DNA of 64,000 bases from Chloroflexota bacterium (GCA_028873965.1 JAPPMU010000019.1:1-64000), one strand, 5' to 3'; positions 7,946-18,868 are shown, numbered from the stretch's first letter. Notes: generated by a model not told the origin, from the sequence alone. A program made the numbers and translations.

Positions 7946-8929
7946 ATGCTGAAGCACCCCGATCTGCGCATGCGCCGGCTTCGGGAGAAAGCGCCGGTGC
8001 GCGACATGGTGCGCGAGACCCGCATCAGCGCCGCCAATTTCATCTACCCCATGTTCGTCGCCCACGGCGAGAACGTTCGGGATGAGATCGAGCCGATGCC
8101 CGGGTGTTATCACACCTCCATCGACCGCCTGGGAGAGGAGATCGACGAGGTGGTTGAGCTCGGAATCCCGTCGGTGCTGCTGTTCGGCCTGCCGCCGGAA
8201 AAGGACGGCGTGGGCAGCGGAGCCTACGACCCCGAGGGGATAATCCAGGAGGCGACGCGCACCATCAAGGAACGGGCGCCGGGCCTGATGGTCATCGGGG
8301 ACGTGTGCCTGTGCGAGTACACCGACCACGGCCACTGCGGCGTCATCGACGGTGACCGGATCGATAACGACGCCACGCTGGAACTGCTGGCCCGGTCGGC
8401 GCTGACTCAGGTGCAGGCCGGAGCCGACATGGTCGCGCCGTCCTCGATGATGGACGGGCAGGTGCGCGCCATTCGGGAGACCCTGGACGCCCACGGCTAC
8501 GACGACACGCCGATCATGGGTTACGCGGCCAAGTACGCCTCGTCGTTCTACGGCCCCTTCCGCGTCGCCGCCGACTCGACACCGCAGTTCGGCGACCGGC
8601 GCAGCTACCAGATGGACCCGGCCAACCGCCGCATGGCCATGCGGGAGATCGAGTCGGACATCGCCGAGGGCGCGGACATTGTGATGGTCAAGCCGGCCAT
8701 GGCGTACATGGACGTCATCAAGGAGGCCCGGGAGCGGTACGACTACCCGCTGGCGGCGTACAACGTGAGCGGCGAGTACTCCATGGTGAAGGCAGCGTCG
8801 CGCGCCGGCTGGATCGACGAAAAGCCCGTCACGCTGGAACTGCTCACGGCCATCCGCCGCGCCGGCGCGGACATCATCATCTCCTATCACGCCAAGGAAG
8901 TGGCCCGCTGGTTGCGAGGCGAGGAATAG
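7946..8929 (+). CDS. hemB: Porphobilinogen synthase (5-aminolevulinate dehydratase)
   Basis: It condenses two 5-aminolevulinates to porphobilinogen. The Schiff-base lysine is in MVKPAMAYMD, and the second active-site lysine is in the GYAAKYASSFYGPF stretch. The metal loop CLCEYTDHGHC keeps the three cysteines of zinc-dependent enzymes. A strong ribosome site (GAGGAGG) precedes ATG 7946. 327 residues, normal length. Confidence 0.95.
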   Translation: MLKHPDLRMRRLREKAPVRDMVRETRISAANFIYPMFVAHGENVRDEIEPMPGCYHTSIDRLGEEIDEVVELGIPSVLLFGLPPEKDGVGSGAYDPEGIIQEATRTIKERAPGLMVIGDVCLCEYTDHGHCGVIDGDRIDNDATLELLARSALTQVQAGADMVAPSSMMDGQVRAIRETLDAHGYDDTPIMGYAAKYASSFYGPFRVAADSTPQFGDRRSYQMDPANRRMAMREIESDIAEGADIVMVKPAMAYMDVIKEARERYDYPLAAYNVSGEYSMVKAASRAGWIDEKPVTLELLTAIRRAGADIIISYHAKEVARWLRGEE

Positions 8930-8958
8930 GCTTGGGAGGGCCGGCGACACCCGAAGAG

Positions 8959-9135
8959 GTAACTGTTCAGATTTGATGTGGCCAAGCCCACCCCAAAACC
9001 GTCATACCGGCGAAAGCCGGTATCCAGTAAATCCTTGCTGTGCTCACGTTTGCTGGCGGCAGGGATTTCTGGGTTCCTGCTTTCGCAGGAACGACGTGTA
9101 ATCCACCAAGAAACCCATCAACACTGAACAGTTAC
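8959..9135. mobile_element. MITE-like element, C arms around a P core, with 8-bp target duplication
   Basis: The terminal inverted repeats GTAACTGTTCAG (8959-8970) and CTGAACAGTTAC (9124-9135) are perfect. The element is flanked by an exact 8-bp direct repeat, CCGAAGAG, at 8951-8958 and 9136-9143. The core is of the P type (CGTCATACCGGCGAAAGCCGG ... GGTTCCTGCTTTCGCAGGAACGACG). This fills most of the hemB to 9220 gap. Confidence 0.85.
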
Positions 9136-9219
9136 CCGAAGAGACGTGCCGTTGACACGGCCCGCCGGCTCTTTCAGAATGCAAATCAAGACGATACCGA
9201 ATTATCAGGGAGGTTCAAA

Positions 9220-9804
9220 ATGACCCAGACTACGGCTTATTCGGTCGACGCATTCATCGACGACGTGCGCGAGATTTTCGACGCCACGCAGGACCCGCTG
9301 GCCCAGGCCTCGGGCGTGGCAAAACACATGGAGCGCCTGCTGGCCACCCCCGGTTGGCTGGAGGAACGGCTGGAGTTGCCTGACGAGGGCGGGTTCGGCC
9401 GGTATGACCTCCACTTGGACGAGGACTACGGCCACCCGGGCGGCGGGTTCTGGCTGATGGCCTCGGTGCAGAAGCCCGACCAGGACAACCTGCCCCATGA
9501 CCACGGCGCCGCGTGGGTGGTGTACGGCGTGTACGACGGCGCCATCAAGCAGACCAAGTGGCGCTGGTTCTATCCTGGCGAGGGCGTGGACTCGGTGCAG
9601 ATCCAGGAGACCGGCGATTTCGTTCAGGACGACGGCAAAGTGGCTTTCTTCCTGCCCGGCGAGATCCACAACACCCTGAACGTCACTGACGACCGCGACG
9701 ACGGTCGGGCTGTGGTAGTGCGCCTGGAATCCCAGAAGCTCGACCGCGTAGTGCGTTACCAGTACAACCCGGACGAGGGCACCGTAGTGGTGATGGACCG
9801 CTAG
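9220..9804 (+). CDS. Cupin-fold protein related to cysteine dioxygenase-like enzymes
   Basis: 194 residues from ATG 9220, chosen because of the ribosome site GGGAGG just upstream; the frame is open further upstream but only through the repeat. LPHDHGAAWVVYGVYDG and the later LPGEIHNTLNV look like the two cupin metal-binding motifs (HxH...E and H). The N-terminal helices (VDAFIDDVREIF) recall the 3-mercaptopropionate/cysteine dioxygenase group. The substrate is unknown. It is placed between hemB and hemL but is probably not a tetrapyrrole enzyme. Confidence 0.65.
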   Translation: MTQTTAYSVDAFIDDVREIFDATQDPLAQASGVAKHMERLLATPGWLEERLELPDEGGFGRYDLHLDEDYGHPGGGFWLMASVQKPDQDNLPHDHGAAWVVYGVYDGAIKQTKWRWFYPGEGVDSVQIQETGDFVQDDGKVAFFLPGEIHNTLNVTDDRDDGRAVVVRLESQKLDRVVRYQYNPDEGTVVVMDR

Positions 9805-9850
9805 GACTGACCACCCAAAGGGTTGCCGCGGGCAGCCGAGTATTGCGAAA

Positions 9851-9878
9851 GAGCGCCTCTCGGAAGCGAGGGGCGCTC
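9851..9878 (+). terminator. Stable hairpin after the cupin gene
   Basis: GAGCGCCTCTCG and CGAGGGGCGCTC form a 12-bp stem with one G-U pair and a GAAG loop, 46 bp after the stop. There is no T-run, so it may only stabilise or slow transcription. Confidence 0.5.
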
Positions 9879-10001
9879 CATCGATAAGGGAATGATGGTC
9901 GATAAGGGAATGACGGTCGTATTCGCGCCGCGTTTTCTAAGCCAACGGGCCGGTTTGTCGGGTTGGGTGTCTTTCCCAAGTTGAGCGATTGGGTTGAGGG
10001 T

Positions 10002-10502
10002 ATGCGCGTCGCGACGCAAACTTGGAAGTGGCCGGTCGCCTTGGGCTTGGGCGCGGCGGCGGCGCAGTGGGTGGTATGGTATTTCACCAAGTCCCCCTGT
10101 ACGATTGAAAATGCCCTTGACGGCGTATGCAACGCCGGCGCCGTGGCGCAGTACATCGACCACCAGATCCTGGCCCAGGCCATACTGCTGGGCCTCGCCG
10201 TTGCCGCTGTGAAAGGAGGTTACGACGAAATTATGGTAAGCAGAGAACGGAAACGCGCCGATGACGCCGAAGCGCGCTTGGAAGAAGAACGAAAACGATC
10301 TGAAGAAATGCGTAAACAGCTCGACGCGCTTCATGCTGAACGTCAGGCGGAGCTGGAAGCCGAGCGAGCTGAGCTCCAAGCAGAGCGTGCATTAGAGCGG
10401 GCCGAACGTCAGGCGGTGCTGAACAACCTGGTGCAAATCAACAACGCGCTGACCCAGCTGTTGGCTGAGCGGCAAAACGGGAGGTCGTCAGCTGAAAACT
10501 GA
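10002..10502 (+). CDS. Membrane-anchored coiled-coil protein of unknown function
   Basis: About 166 residues from the only ATG (10002); TTG 9963 is an alternative in the same frame. Two hydrophobic segments lie near the N-terminus ([19 protein letters not shown] and [15 protein letters not shown]). The C-terminal half is a long charged helix with many Arg/Glu/Ala repeats ([38 protein letters not shown]), a clear coiled coil. I do not recognise a family. It lies directly before hemL in the same direction, with a 44-bp gap. Confidence 0.6.
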   Translation: MRVATQTWKWPVALGLGAAAAQWVVWYFTKSPCTIENALDGVCNAGAVAQYIDHQILAQAILLGLAVAAVKGGYDEIMVSRERKRADDAEARLEEERKRSEEMRKQLDALHAERQAELEAERAELQAERALERAERQAVLNNLVQINNALTQLLAERQNGRSSAEN

Positions 10503-10546
10503 CGTTCGCCAGCCGGAACCATATTTCAACTGAGGAGACTTCCAGC

Positions 10547-11833
10547 ATGGAGCAAAGCAGGTCCCAGCAGCTTTTCGAGCAGGCGCAGCGGGTGATCCCC
10601 GGTGGAGTGAACAGCCCGGTGCGGTCGTTCCGGGCGGTGGAAGGCACGCCGCCGTTCATCGCGCGGGGAGCCGGAGCGCGCGTGTGGGACGTGGACGGCA
10701 ACGAGTACATCGACTACCTGGGATCCTGGGGGCCCCTGGCGTTGGGGCACGCCCATCCCGCTGTGGTCGAGGCGGTGCAGCGGGCGGCGTCCGACGGCAC
10801 GTCGTTCGGCGCGCCGGTGGAACAGGAGGTGGAACTGGCCGAGATGATCTGCGCCGCCCTGCCTTCGGTTGACCTGGTGCGCCTCGTCAACTCCGGCACC
10901 GAAGCGTGCATGACCGCGCTCCGACTGGCCCGGGCGTACACCGGCCGTGACAAGATCGTGAAATTCGCGGGCAACTATCACGGCCACGCCGACGGGCTCC
11001 TGGTGGCCGCCGGCTCCGGCGCGTTGACCCACGGCGTTCCCACCAGCGCCGGCGTACCGGAAGCCTACGCGGCGGAAACGCTCATCGCCACCTTCAACGA
11101 CATTGGCTCCGTGGAAGGGCTGTTCGACGCCTGGCCGGACGACATTGCCGCCGTGATCGTGGAACCGGTCGCGGGCAACATGGGCGTAGTGCCGCCGGCC
11201 GACGGGTTCCTGGAGGGACTGCGGAACGTCACCGAGGCCAACGGCGCGCTGCTGATCTTCGACGAGGTAATCACCGGGTTCCGCGTGGGTTACGGCGGGG
11301 CGCAGACGCTCTATGGAGTCACGCCGGACATCACGACGATGGGCAAGATCATCGGCGGCGGGCTGCCCGTGGGCGCGTATGGCGGCCGCGAAGAAGTAAT
11401 GCAGCAAGTGGCGCCGTTGGGTCCCATGTACCAGGCCGGCACATTATCCGGCAACCCGCTGGCGGTTGCCGCCGGCGTGGCCACGCTGACCGAGCTGCAA
11501 AAGCCCGGCGTGTACGAGCAACTGGAGGCGACGGCGGTGCGCCTGACCGACGGGGTCAGCGCGGCCTTTGCCCGAGCGGAGGTGCCGTCCACCATCAACC
11601 GGGTGGCGTCGATGTTCACGGGCTTCTTCAACGCCGGGCCGGTGTCGGCGCTGGCCGAGGTCGAGCAGTCGGACACGGCGGCCTACGGGCGTTACATGCA
11701 CGCGCTGCTGGACCGGGGCGTGTACATCGCGCCGTCCCAGTTTGAGGCGGGGTTCGTGTCCATCGCTCATACTGACGCCGACATTGATCGCACGGTCGAG
11801 GTGGTGGGTGAAGCATTGGCGTCGCTGGGATAG
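10547..11833 (+). CDS. hemL: Glutamate-1-semialdehyde 2,1-aminomutase
   Basis: PLP enzyme that makes 5-aminolevulinate from the hemA product. [12 protein letters not shown] at the N-terminus, [36 protein letters not shown] and the PLP lysine in [18 protein letters not shown] are diagnostic. 428 residues. ATG 10547 is preceded by GAGGAG. It closes the tetrapyrrole region; hemE, hemF/N, hemY/G and hemH are not seen. Confidence 0.95.
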   Translation: MEQSRSQQLFEQAQRVIPGGVNSPVRSFRAVEGTPPFIARGAGARVWDVDGNEYIDYLGSWGPLALGHAHPAVVEAVQRAASDGTSFGAPVEQEVELAEMICAALPSVDLVRLVNSGTEACMTALRLARAYTGRDKIVKFAGNYHGHADGLLVAAGSGALTHGVPTSAGVPEAYAAETLIATFNDIGSVEGLFDAWPDDIAAVIVEPVAGNMGVVPPADGFLEGLRNVTEANGALLIFDEVITGFRVGYGGAQTLYGVTPDITTMGKIIGGGLPVGAYGGREEVMQQVAPLGPMYQAGTLSGNPLAVAAGVATLTELQKPGVYEQLEATAVRLTDGVSAAFARAEVPSTINRVASMFTGFFNAGPVSALAEVEQSDTAAYGRYMHALLDRGVYIAPSQFEAGFVSIAHTDADIDRTVEVVGEALASLG

Positions 11834-11848
11834 TTAGCGGCGGAGAAA

Positions 11849-11960
11849 CGTCAGAAGCAGGATTTACAGGATTTTATGATTGGGCAGGATTGGAAGATTT
11901 CCATCACGTAACGGTTTCAATCCAGATAATCTCTGAATCTTGAAAATCCTGCTTCTGACG
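11849..11960. repeat. Q-type inverted repeat
   Basis: Ends CGTCAGAAGCAGGATTT and AAATCCTGCTTCTGACG are exact inverted copies around a variable centre. It fills the hemL-recQ gap. Confidence 0.8.
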
Positions 11961-12003
11961 ATTTCCGAAGTGGGTCGCGTGAATCCCCCTGCGGGTTTGT
12001 GAA

Positions 12004-14056
<2,053 letters not shown>

Positions 14057-14058
<2 letters not shown>

Positions 14059-14080
14059 GGGCGAATGATTATTCGCCCCT
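14057..14080. terminator. Bidirectional terminator hairpin between recQ and sodN
   Basis: AGGGGCGAAT and ATTCGCCCCT form a perfect 10-bp stem with a 4-base loop between two convergent genes. The same GGGGCGAAT palindrome recurs at 44818-44843, so it is also a repeat in this genome. Confidence 0.65.
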
Positions 14081-14108
14081 GCCAGTGGTTCGCTATGTCC
14101 TTAGCGGC

Positions 14109-14579
14109 CTAGGTGCCGTAGCGAGCAGCGGCGTTGGGGTCGCTGTACTCGACGTTCTTGGTGGACCAGAAGGCGGTGGCGATGTCGTCGCAGGCGGCGA
14201 CCAGGGCCTCAGCGTTCTCCATGCTGACGGTCTGCTTGCACTGGCCGGCCAGCTTGAGGGCGGCGTTGAACTTGCCGGCGATCTCGTTGGCGTCGGTGCC
14301 GGGCCAGGCGTAGTCGGCCCAGAGGATCCGCAGCTCTTCCTTGCACTTCTCGGCGTGCTCTTCCTTGACGGTGACGTAGCGGGAGAAGGTGTTGGCGAAT
14401 CCCTGGCGTTCCGCGGCCGGGGCGCCGGGCTGCGGGGCTTCCAGGTTCTGCATGCGGAGGACCATCTTCTGCACGGTCTGGGCGGCGATCTTGGCTACCA
14501 ACGGGTCATAGATTCCGCAGGGGATGTCGCAGTGGGCGTGGGCCGTGCGCGGCTTCAGGGCGGCGATGGGATTGAACAT
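14109..14579 (-). CDS. sodN: Nickel superoxide dismutase
   Basis: Disproportionates superoxide. The nickel hook HCDIPCGIYDP directly follows a 15-residue leader (MFNPIAALKPRTAHA); in this family a peptidase removes the leader so that His1, Cys2 and Cys6 bind nickel. The rest (VQKMVLRMQNLE..., VTVKEEHAEKCKEELRILWADYAWP) fits the four-helix subunit. ATG 14579 has AAAGGAG upstream; the frame is open further but unconserved. No sodX peptidase gene is adjacent, so maturation must come from elsewhere. Single-gene unit with its own promoter. Confidence 0.93.
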   Translation of the reverse strand: MFNPIAALKPRTAHAHCDIPCGIYDPLVAKIAAQTVQKMVLRMQNLEAPQPGAPAAERQGFANTFSRYVTVKEEHAEKCKEELRILWADYAWPGTDANEIAGKFNAALKLAGQCKQTVSMENAEALVAACDDIATAFWSTKNVEYSDPNAAARYGT

Positions 14580-14652
14580 CGTGTGCAGTCTCCTTTGAGG
14601 TGATGACAACGCGGTACGAATATCCGTCATGGACGGGATGATTTCGGCAAAA

Positions 14653-14681
14653 ATGCTAGCGCACTTTGCCGGTTGGCGCAA
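14653..14681 (-). promoter_or_regulatory. sigma-70-type promoter of sodN
   Basis: On the minus strand TTGCGC (14676-14681), a 17-bp spacer and TAGCAT (14653-14658) lie about 75 bp before the sodN start. I see no obvious Nur or other operator. Confidence 0.55.
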
Positions 14682-14708
14682 GGGTAATGGAACGGCGCAG
14701 ATGCACGC

Positions 14709-15083
14709 CTATTCAGGGCGAGACTGTACGCTCACCACGCCGCCTTCCCAAAACTGCACGGCCAATTGGCTCTCCCAGAGGAGGCGGGTGCCGACCAGGA
14801 TTTCGGATTGCGTTTGCAGCACTCGGATAGGCAGGCGAGCGCCAAACCACCATACCGTGGCCTCATAGACGTCAAAGAGAGCCCACTCTGAGGTGGCTAC
14901 TCGCATCGGCATCCTGGCGGCCCAAACCAGCCCCAAGCGTTGCACCCAGTGACTGGGGAGGGCTAAAAAATCATCAAAACCGGTATCTAGCATGGCCTCT
15001 ACACGGCGCAACCGGCCCTGGCGGTCGAACAAGTCCACGGGAAGCACCGGATGCCCACCCTGATCGATATGGCCGGTGGTCAC
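14709..15083 (-). CDS. Retropepsin-like aspartic protease (clan AA, DTGF), cassette copy A
   Basis: 124 residues from GTG 15083. The catalytic motif is MLDTGFDDFLALP (Asp33), followed by a second half with SEILVGTRLL, as in single-domain, dimer-forming retropepsin-like proteases. GTG 15083 is preferred to ATG 15101 because it gives the N-terminus MTTGHI, matching the MITGxV starts of copies B and C, and it overlaps the upstream stop by one base (TAGTG). It is the second gene of a cassette found four times in the window. No signal peptide; probably cytoplasmic. The substrate is unknown; the neighbouring partner is an obvious candidate (inference). Confidence 0.8.
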   Translation of the reverse strand: MTTGHIDQGGHPVLPVDLFDRQGRLRRVEAMLDTGFDDFLALPSHWVQRLGLVWAARMPMRVATSEWALFDVYEATVWWFGARLPIRVLQTQSEILVGTRLLWESQLAVQFWEGGVVSVQSRPE

Positions 15084-15712
15084 TAGAAAACTCCCTGCCA
15101 TCCCACGAACGTACCGAATGCCGGATAGCCAATGCGCAGTAAGACCAACGTCTCTGGCGAATGCCGCTCCAGCATCCTGGCGTTCGCCGCCAGGGAGTCG
15201 GTATCGAAATCATACTCCTCGGTTTTGACGTCCAGGGCAAGGTACTCCCCGTGGTGTTTCGGTTCGACCAGATGGCGGATTTTGGCGTCGTAAATTGCGA
15301 TGGCTTGACTCACGACCGAGTGCTCATGACCGGGAGCGGGAGAGAGCGTCTTGCGTGTCCTCCGATCAACAACCTCAGTTTCAGCGTCGGACACTGGCCT
15401 GACCCGCATTCCGAACGTGCCGAATGCCGGATAGCCTATGCGCAGTGAAACCAGCGTCTCTGCCGAATGCCGCTTCAGCATCCTGAGGTTCGCCGCCAGG
15501 GAGTCGGCATCGACTTCGTACTCGCCGGTTTTGACGTCGATGGTTAGGTATTCGCCGTGGCGCTCCGGTTCAACCAGATGTCGGATTTTGGCCTCATAGA
15601 TAGCGTAGGCTAGTTCCACGACCGCGGCGCCCTCGTCGGTGCGATCAGTGGGCGTCTTGTTCCCTTCCTGCTTGTCGATTCCGGAGTTGTCGCTGATCGG
15701 ATTGCTGGACAT
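15083..15712 (-). CDS. Duplicated partner-domain protein, cassette copy A
   Basis: 209 residues made of two near-identical ~70-residue units (about 31-100 and 138-207). Each has the order [IY]Y[ED]AKIRHLVEP, HGEYL.[IL]DVKT, EY..D.DSLAAN, then LRIGYPAFGTF. The same domain occurs once in copies B and D and twice in copy C. The N-terminal 30 residues are polar and probably unstructured. I do not recognise a named family. A ribosome site (GGAGG) precedes ATG 15712, and a TACAAT -10-like box lies at 15765-15770 on this strand. Its stop overlaps the protease start. Confidence 0.75.
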   Translation of the reverse strand: MSSNPISDNSGIDKQEGNKTPTDRTDEGAAVVELAYAIYEAKIRHLVEPERHGEYLTIDVKTGEYEVDADSLAANLRMLKRHSAETLVSLRIGYPAFGTFGMRVRPVSDAETEVVDRRTRKTLSPAPGHEHSVVSQAIAIYDAKIRHLVEPKHHGEYLALDVKTEEYDFDTDSLAANARMLERHSPETLVLLRIGYPAFGTFVGWQGVF

Positions 15713-15830
15713 CAGTTCCTCCGTACACGCGGTTCTCTGCCTTGCCGATGCCGGCTGACGCTCGATTGTAGCAGGCTGCTCCGGTGCCCTGTGCTATGCT
15801 GGCGACACTTTCGTGCGGAGGGATTTTGCC

Positions 15831-16850
15831 ATGCGCGCTGCCGTTTACAAGGGTGAGCAGGTATTGCAGGTTGAGGAGCTGCCCGACCCCACTCCCGGGC
15901 CGAACCAGGTGGTGATGCGGGTGAAATACTCCGCCATCTGCGGAACCGACGTCCATGCGTTCATGTACGACCTGGCCCAGCCGGGCGCGGTGATGGGCCA
16001 CGAGTACACCGGCACCATCGTCGACGTGGGGCCCGGCGTCAGCCGCTGGCAGGTGGGCGACCGGGTGGTCGGCGGCGGCGGTCATCCCCCGCCGGGAGGT
16101 GGCTCGGCGACACGCACCAACCCTCGTTTTAACTACCGCACCATGGGCTTCCAGCAGAACACGCGACCGCGCGGCTACGCCGAGTTCGTCCTGCTGGACG
16201 AGTGGGAGCCGACCCCGGTTCCCGACGACGTTACCGACGAGCAGGCGGCTCTCTGCGAACCCTGCGCGGTCACCGTGCACGCGGTGCGCCTGTCTGACAT
16301 CAAGCTGGGCGACGCCGTGCTGGTGCTGGGCGCTGGTCCCATCGGCCTGCTGTGCATGCAGACGGCCCGAGCGGCTGGCGCCACCACCGTCATCGTGTCC
16401 GAGCCGGCGCCCGGCCGTGCGGAGGCTGCCCGCCGGCTGGGCGCGGACGCGGTGCTCAACCCGACGGACGGCGACTTTGCCGAGCGAGTGGTCGAGTTGA
16501 CCGGCGGGACGGGTCCGCAGGTGGTATTCGAGTGCGCCGCCGCGCCGTCCACGCTGGAGCAGGGGCTGGACCTGTGCGCCCGGGGCGGGCAGGTGGTGAT
16601 GATCGCCATCGCGTGGGAGCCCACGCCGGTCGTGCCGCCCAACTGGATGGCGCGGGAGGTGCGGATGCAATCATCCTTCGGCACTCTACCGGAGGACTGG
16701 CGCATCGCCCTGGACCTGATGCGCACGGGTCGGGTGTCCGTGGAGCACATGCTGACCGGGACCAACTTCGTGCCGCTGGAAGGCATTCAGGGCGCATTTG
16801 AAGCGTTGTGCTACCCCACCAGCGAGTTGCAGATGGTGGTGGAGTTGTAA
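15831..16850 (+). CDS. Zinc-type alcohol dehydrogenase (MDR family)
   Basis: About 339 residues from ATG 15831. The catalytic-zinc residues are in SAICGTDVHAF and GHEYTG; the NAD(P) site is VLVLGAGPIGLLCMQTA. The loop that normally carries the four structural-zinc cysteines is replaced by a Gly/Pro-rich stretch (GGGGHPPPGGGSATRTN), so only one zinc site is likely. It resembles the threonine/sorbitol dehydrogenase branch; the substrate cannot be told. It is transcribed divergently from cassette A. Confidence 0.85.
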   Translation: MRAAVYKGEQVLQVEELPDPTPGPNQVVMRVKYSAICGTDVHAFMYDLAQPGAVMGHEYTGTIVDVGPGVSRWQVGDRVVGGGGHPPPGGGSATRTNPRFNYRTMGFQQNTRPRGYAEFVLLDEWEPTPVPDDVTDEQAALCEPCAVTVHAVRLSDIKLGDAVLVLGAGPIGLLCMQTARAAGATTVIVSEPAPGRAEAARRLGADAVLNPTDGDFAERVVELTGGTGPQVVFECAAAPSTLEQGLDLCARGGQVVMIAIAWEPTPVVPPNWMAREVRMQSSFGTLPEDWRIALDLMRTGRVSVEHMLTGTNFVPLEGIQGAFEALCYPTSELQMVVEL

Positions 16851-16858
16851 AAACGGCT

Positions 16859-17025
16859 CTCACGCATACCCAGTTTGTGGCGGGGGACCGTCAGAATCAG
16901 GATTTTCAAGATTTGTGGATTATCAGGATTGAAACCGTTTTGTGCCGGAGATGTCCCAATCCTGACAAATCCTAAAATCCCGTAAATCCTGATTCTGACG
17001 ATTTACGAAAGCGGATACGCGTGAG
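16859..17025. mobile_element. MITE-like element, E arms around a Q core
   Basis: Left arm CTCACGCATACCCAGTTT and a diverged right arm ending GATACGCGTGAG enclose a complete Q repeat (16889-17000, ends CGTCAGAATCAGGATTT and AAATCCTGATTCTGACG). The flanks AAAAACGGCT (16849-16858) and GAAAATGGCT (17026-17035) agree at 8 of 10 bases, consistent with an old target duplication. Confidence 0.7.
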
Positions 17026-17038
17026 GAAAATGGCTCGG

Positions 17039-17067
17039 TTGCCGCTCCGATAGGGCCAATCTATAAT
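17039..17067 (+). promoter_or_regulatory. sigma-70-type promoter of ilvD
   Basis: TTGCCG (17039-17044), 17-bp spacer, TATAAT (17062-17067); the start site would be near 17074, giving a ~50-base leader. No T-box or other attenuator structure was recognised in it. Confidence 0.65.
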
Positions 17068-17123
17068 CGATTGACACATCCGCAATACACACGGCGGGCA
17101 CGGCGTCCGCTGAGGAGGACGTT

Positions 17124-18818
17124 TTGACTACCACCACACGGAGCCCGCGCGCCTTACTGAAGCACCGCAGCAGCGACATCACCGACGGGCCGGAAAGGGC
17201 GCCGGCCCGTTCGTACCTGCGGGCCATGGGCCTGACGGACGACGACCTGGCGAAGCCCTTTGTGGCAGTGGCCAATCTGGCCAGTGACGTCACACCGTGC
17301 AACGTCCACCTGGATAAATGGGCCGCGGCCGTCAAGCAGGGCATCCGCGACGGCGATGGGACGCCTTTCCAGTTCGGCACCATCACGGTGAGCGACGGCA
17401 TCAGCATGGGCACCGAGGGGATGAAGGCGTCGCTGGTGAGCCGCGAGGTCATCGCTGATTCCATCGAAACGGTGGTCTTTGGCCAGAGAATGGACGGCCT
17501 GGTTACCGTGGGCGGCTGCGACAAGAATATGCCGGGCTGCATGATGGCCATTGCCCGCCTGAATATCCCCAGTGTTTTCGTGTATGGCGGCAGCATTCTG
17601 CCGGGCCAGTACAACGGCAACGACGTGAACATCCAGGACGTGTTTGAAGCGGTGGGAGCCTGGGCGGCCGGCCACATCACCGGCGAGGAACTGACGGAGT
17701 TGGAATGTGCCGCCTGCCCGGGCGAGGGGTCATGCGGCGGACTGTTCACCGCCAACACGATGTCCACCGCCATTGAAATCATGGGGCTGTCCCTGCCCGG
17801 AGACTCTTCGCTCACGGCGGTGGACCCCCGCAAGGGCGAAGAGGCCCGACGCGCCGGCGAGGCGGTAATGCGCATGCTGGACGAGGGTATCCGGCCTCGG
17901 GACATTCTGACCCGACAGGCTTTTGAGAACGGCATAACGCTGGTGGCGGCCATGGGAGGCTCCACCAACGCCGTGCTGCACCTGATGGCCATTGCCCGGG
18001 AAGCGGACGTTGACCTGACGCTGGAGGACTTCGATCGCATCAGCCGCAACACCCCCTACATCACCGACATGAAGCCGGGCGGCCGCTACGTCATGGCTGA
18101 CCTGAGCCGTTACGGTGGAGTAGCGCTCATCGGCAAGCGTCTGCTGGACGCCGGCCTGCTGCACGGGGACGCCATGTCGGTGAACGGCAAGACGCTGGCG
18201 GAAAACCTCAGGGAAACCACCACTGTGGACGACCAGCCCGTTGTCTATAACCTCGACGCGCCCCGCAGCCCCACGGGCGGCCTGGCCATCCTGCGCGGCA
18301 ACCTTGCCCCCGACGGCGCGGTGATCAAGGTCGCCGGCCACCAGGAAAAGGTGTACGAAGGTCCGGCGCGGGTCTTCGATCAAGAGGAGGCAGCCTTCCA
18401 GGCGATACAGCGCCGGGAAGTCAAACCCGGCGACATCGTCGTCATCCGCTACGAAGGTCCCAAGGGCGGCCCCGGTATGCGCGAAATGCTGGCGGTCACC
18501 AGCGCGCTCATCGGGCAGGGCCTGGGCGACACGGTGGCCCTGATCACCGATGGCCGGTTCTCCGGAGCATCTCACGGCCCCATGGTCGGCCACGTAGCGC
18601 CGGAGGCCATGGAAGGCGGCCCCATAGGTATGCTGCGCGAGGGAGACATCATCACGCTGGACATACCCAACCGACGCCTGGACGCCCAGATCACCGAGGA
18701 AGAGATGACCGACCGGCGCACGGCCTGGCAGCCCATGGAGCCCAAGTACACCACCGGCGTCCTGGCCAAGTACGCCAAGCTGGTGTCGTCCGCCTCAGAG
18801 GGGGCGGTTACGCGGTGA
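17124..18818 (+). CDS. ilvD: Dihydroxy-acid dehydratase
   Basis: Branched-chain amino acid synthesis: dehydrates 2,3-dihydroxy-3-methylbutanoate and the isoleucine analogue. The Fe-S cluster ligands are in [14 protein letters not shown] and [30 protein letters not shown] is the conserved C-terminal signature. 564 residues. The start is TTG 17124, 5-10 bases after GAGGAGG; the first conserved residues ([17 protein letters not shown]) follow closely, so a later ATG would cut them. Confidence 0.95.
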   Translation: MTTTTRSPRALLKHRSSDITDGPERAPARSYLRAMGLTDDDLAKPFVAVANLASDVTPCNVHLDKWAAAVKQGIRDGDGTPFQFGTITVSDGISMGTEGMKASLVSREVIADSIETVVFGQRMDGLVTVGGCDKNMPGCMMAIARLNIPSVFVYGGSILPGQYNGNDVNIQDVFEAVGAWAAGHITGEELTELECAACPGEGSCGGLFTANTMSTAIEIMGLSLPGDSSLTAVDPRKGEEARRAGEAVMRMLDEGIRPRDILTRQAFENGITLVAAMGGSTNAVLHLMAIAREADVDLTLEDFDRISRNTPYITDMKPGGRYVMADLSRYGGVALIGKRLLDAGLLHGDAMSVNGKTLAENLRETTTVDDQPVVYNLDAPRSPTGGLAILRGNLAPDGAVIKVAGHQEKVYEGPARVFDQEEAAFQAIQRREVKPGDIVVIRYEGPKGGPGMREMLAVTSALIGQGLGDTVALITDGRFSGASHGPMVGHVAPEAMEGGPIGMLREGDIITLDIPNRRLDAQITEEEMTDRRTAWQPMEPKYTTGVLAKYAKLVSSASEGAVTR

Positions 18819-18868
18819 TACGATCGCTCCGGCTGAGCGATGAATTGCCGACGAAGGAGGTGAATCCG

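Noticed and set aside
7856-8950. 364-residue minus-strand frame
   Set aside because: Antisense to hemB, no motifs, shadow composition.
9883-9916. Short tandem repeat (CGATAAGGGAATGAYGGT, two copies)
   Set aside because: Only two copies of an 18-bp unit; no sign that it is an origin, operator or array.
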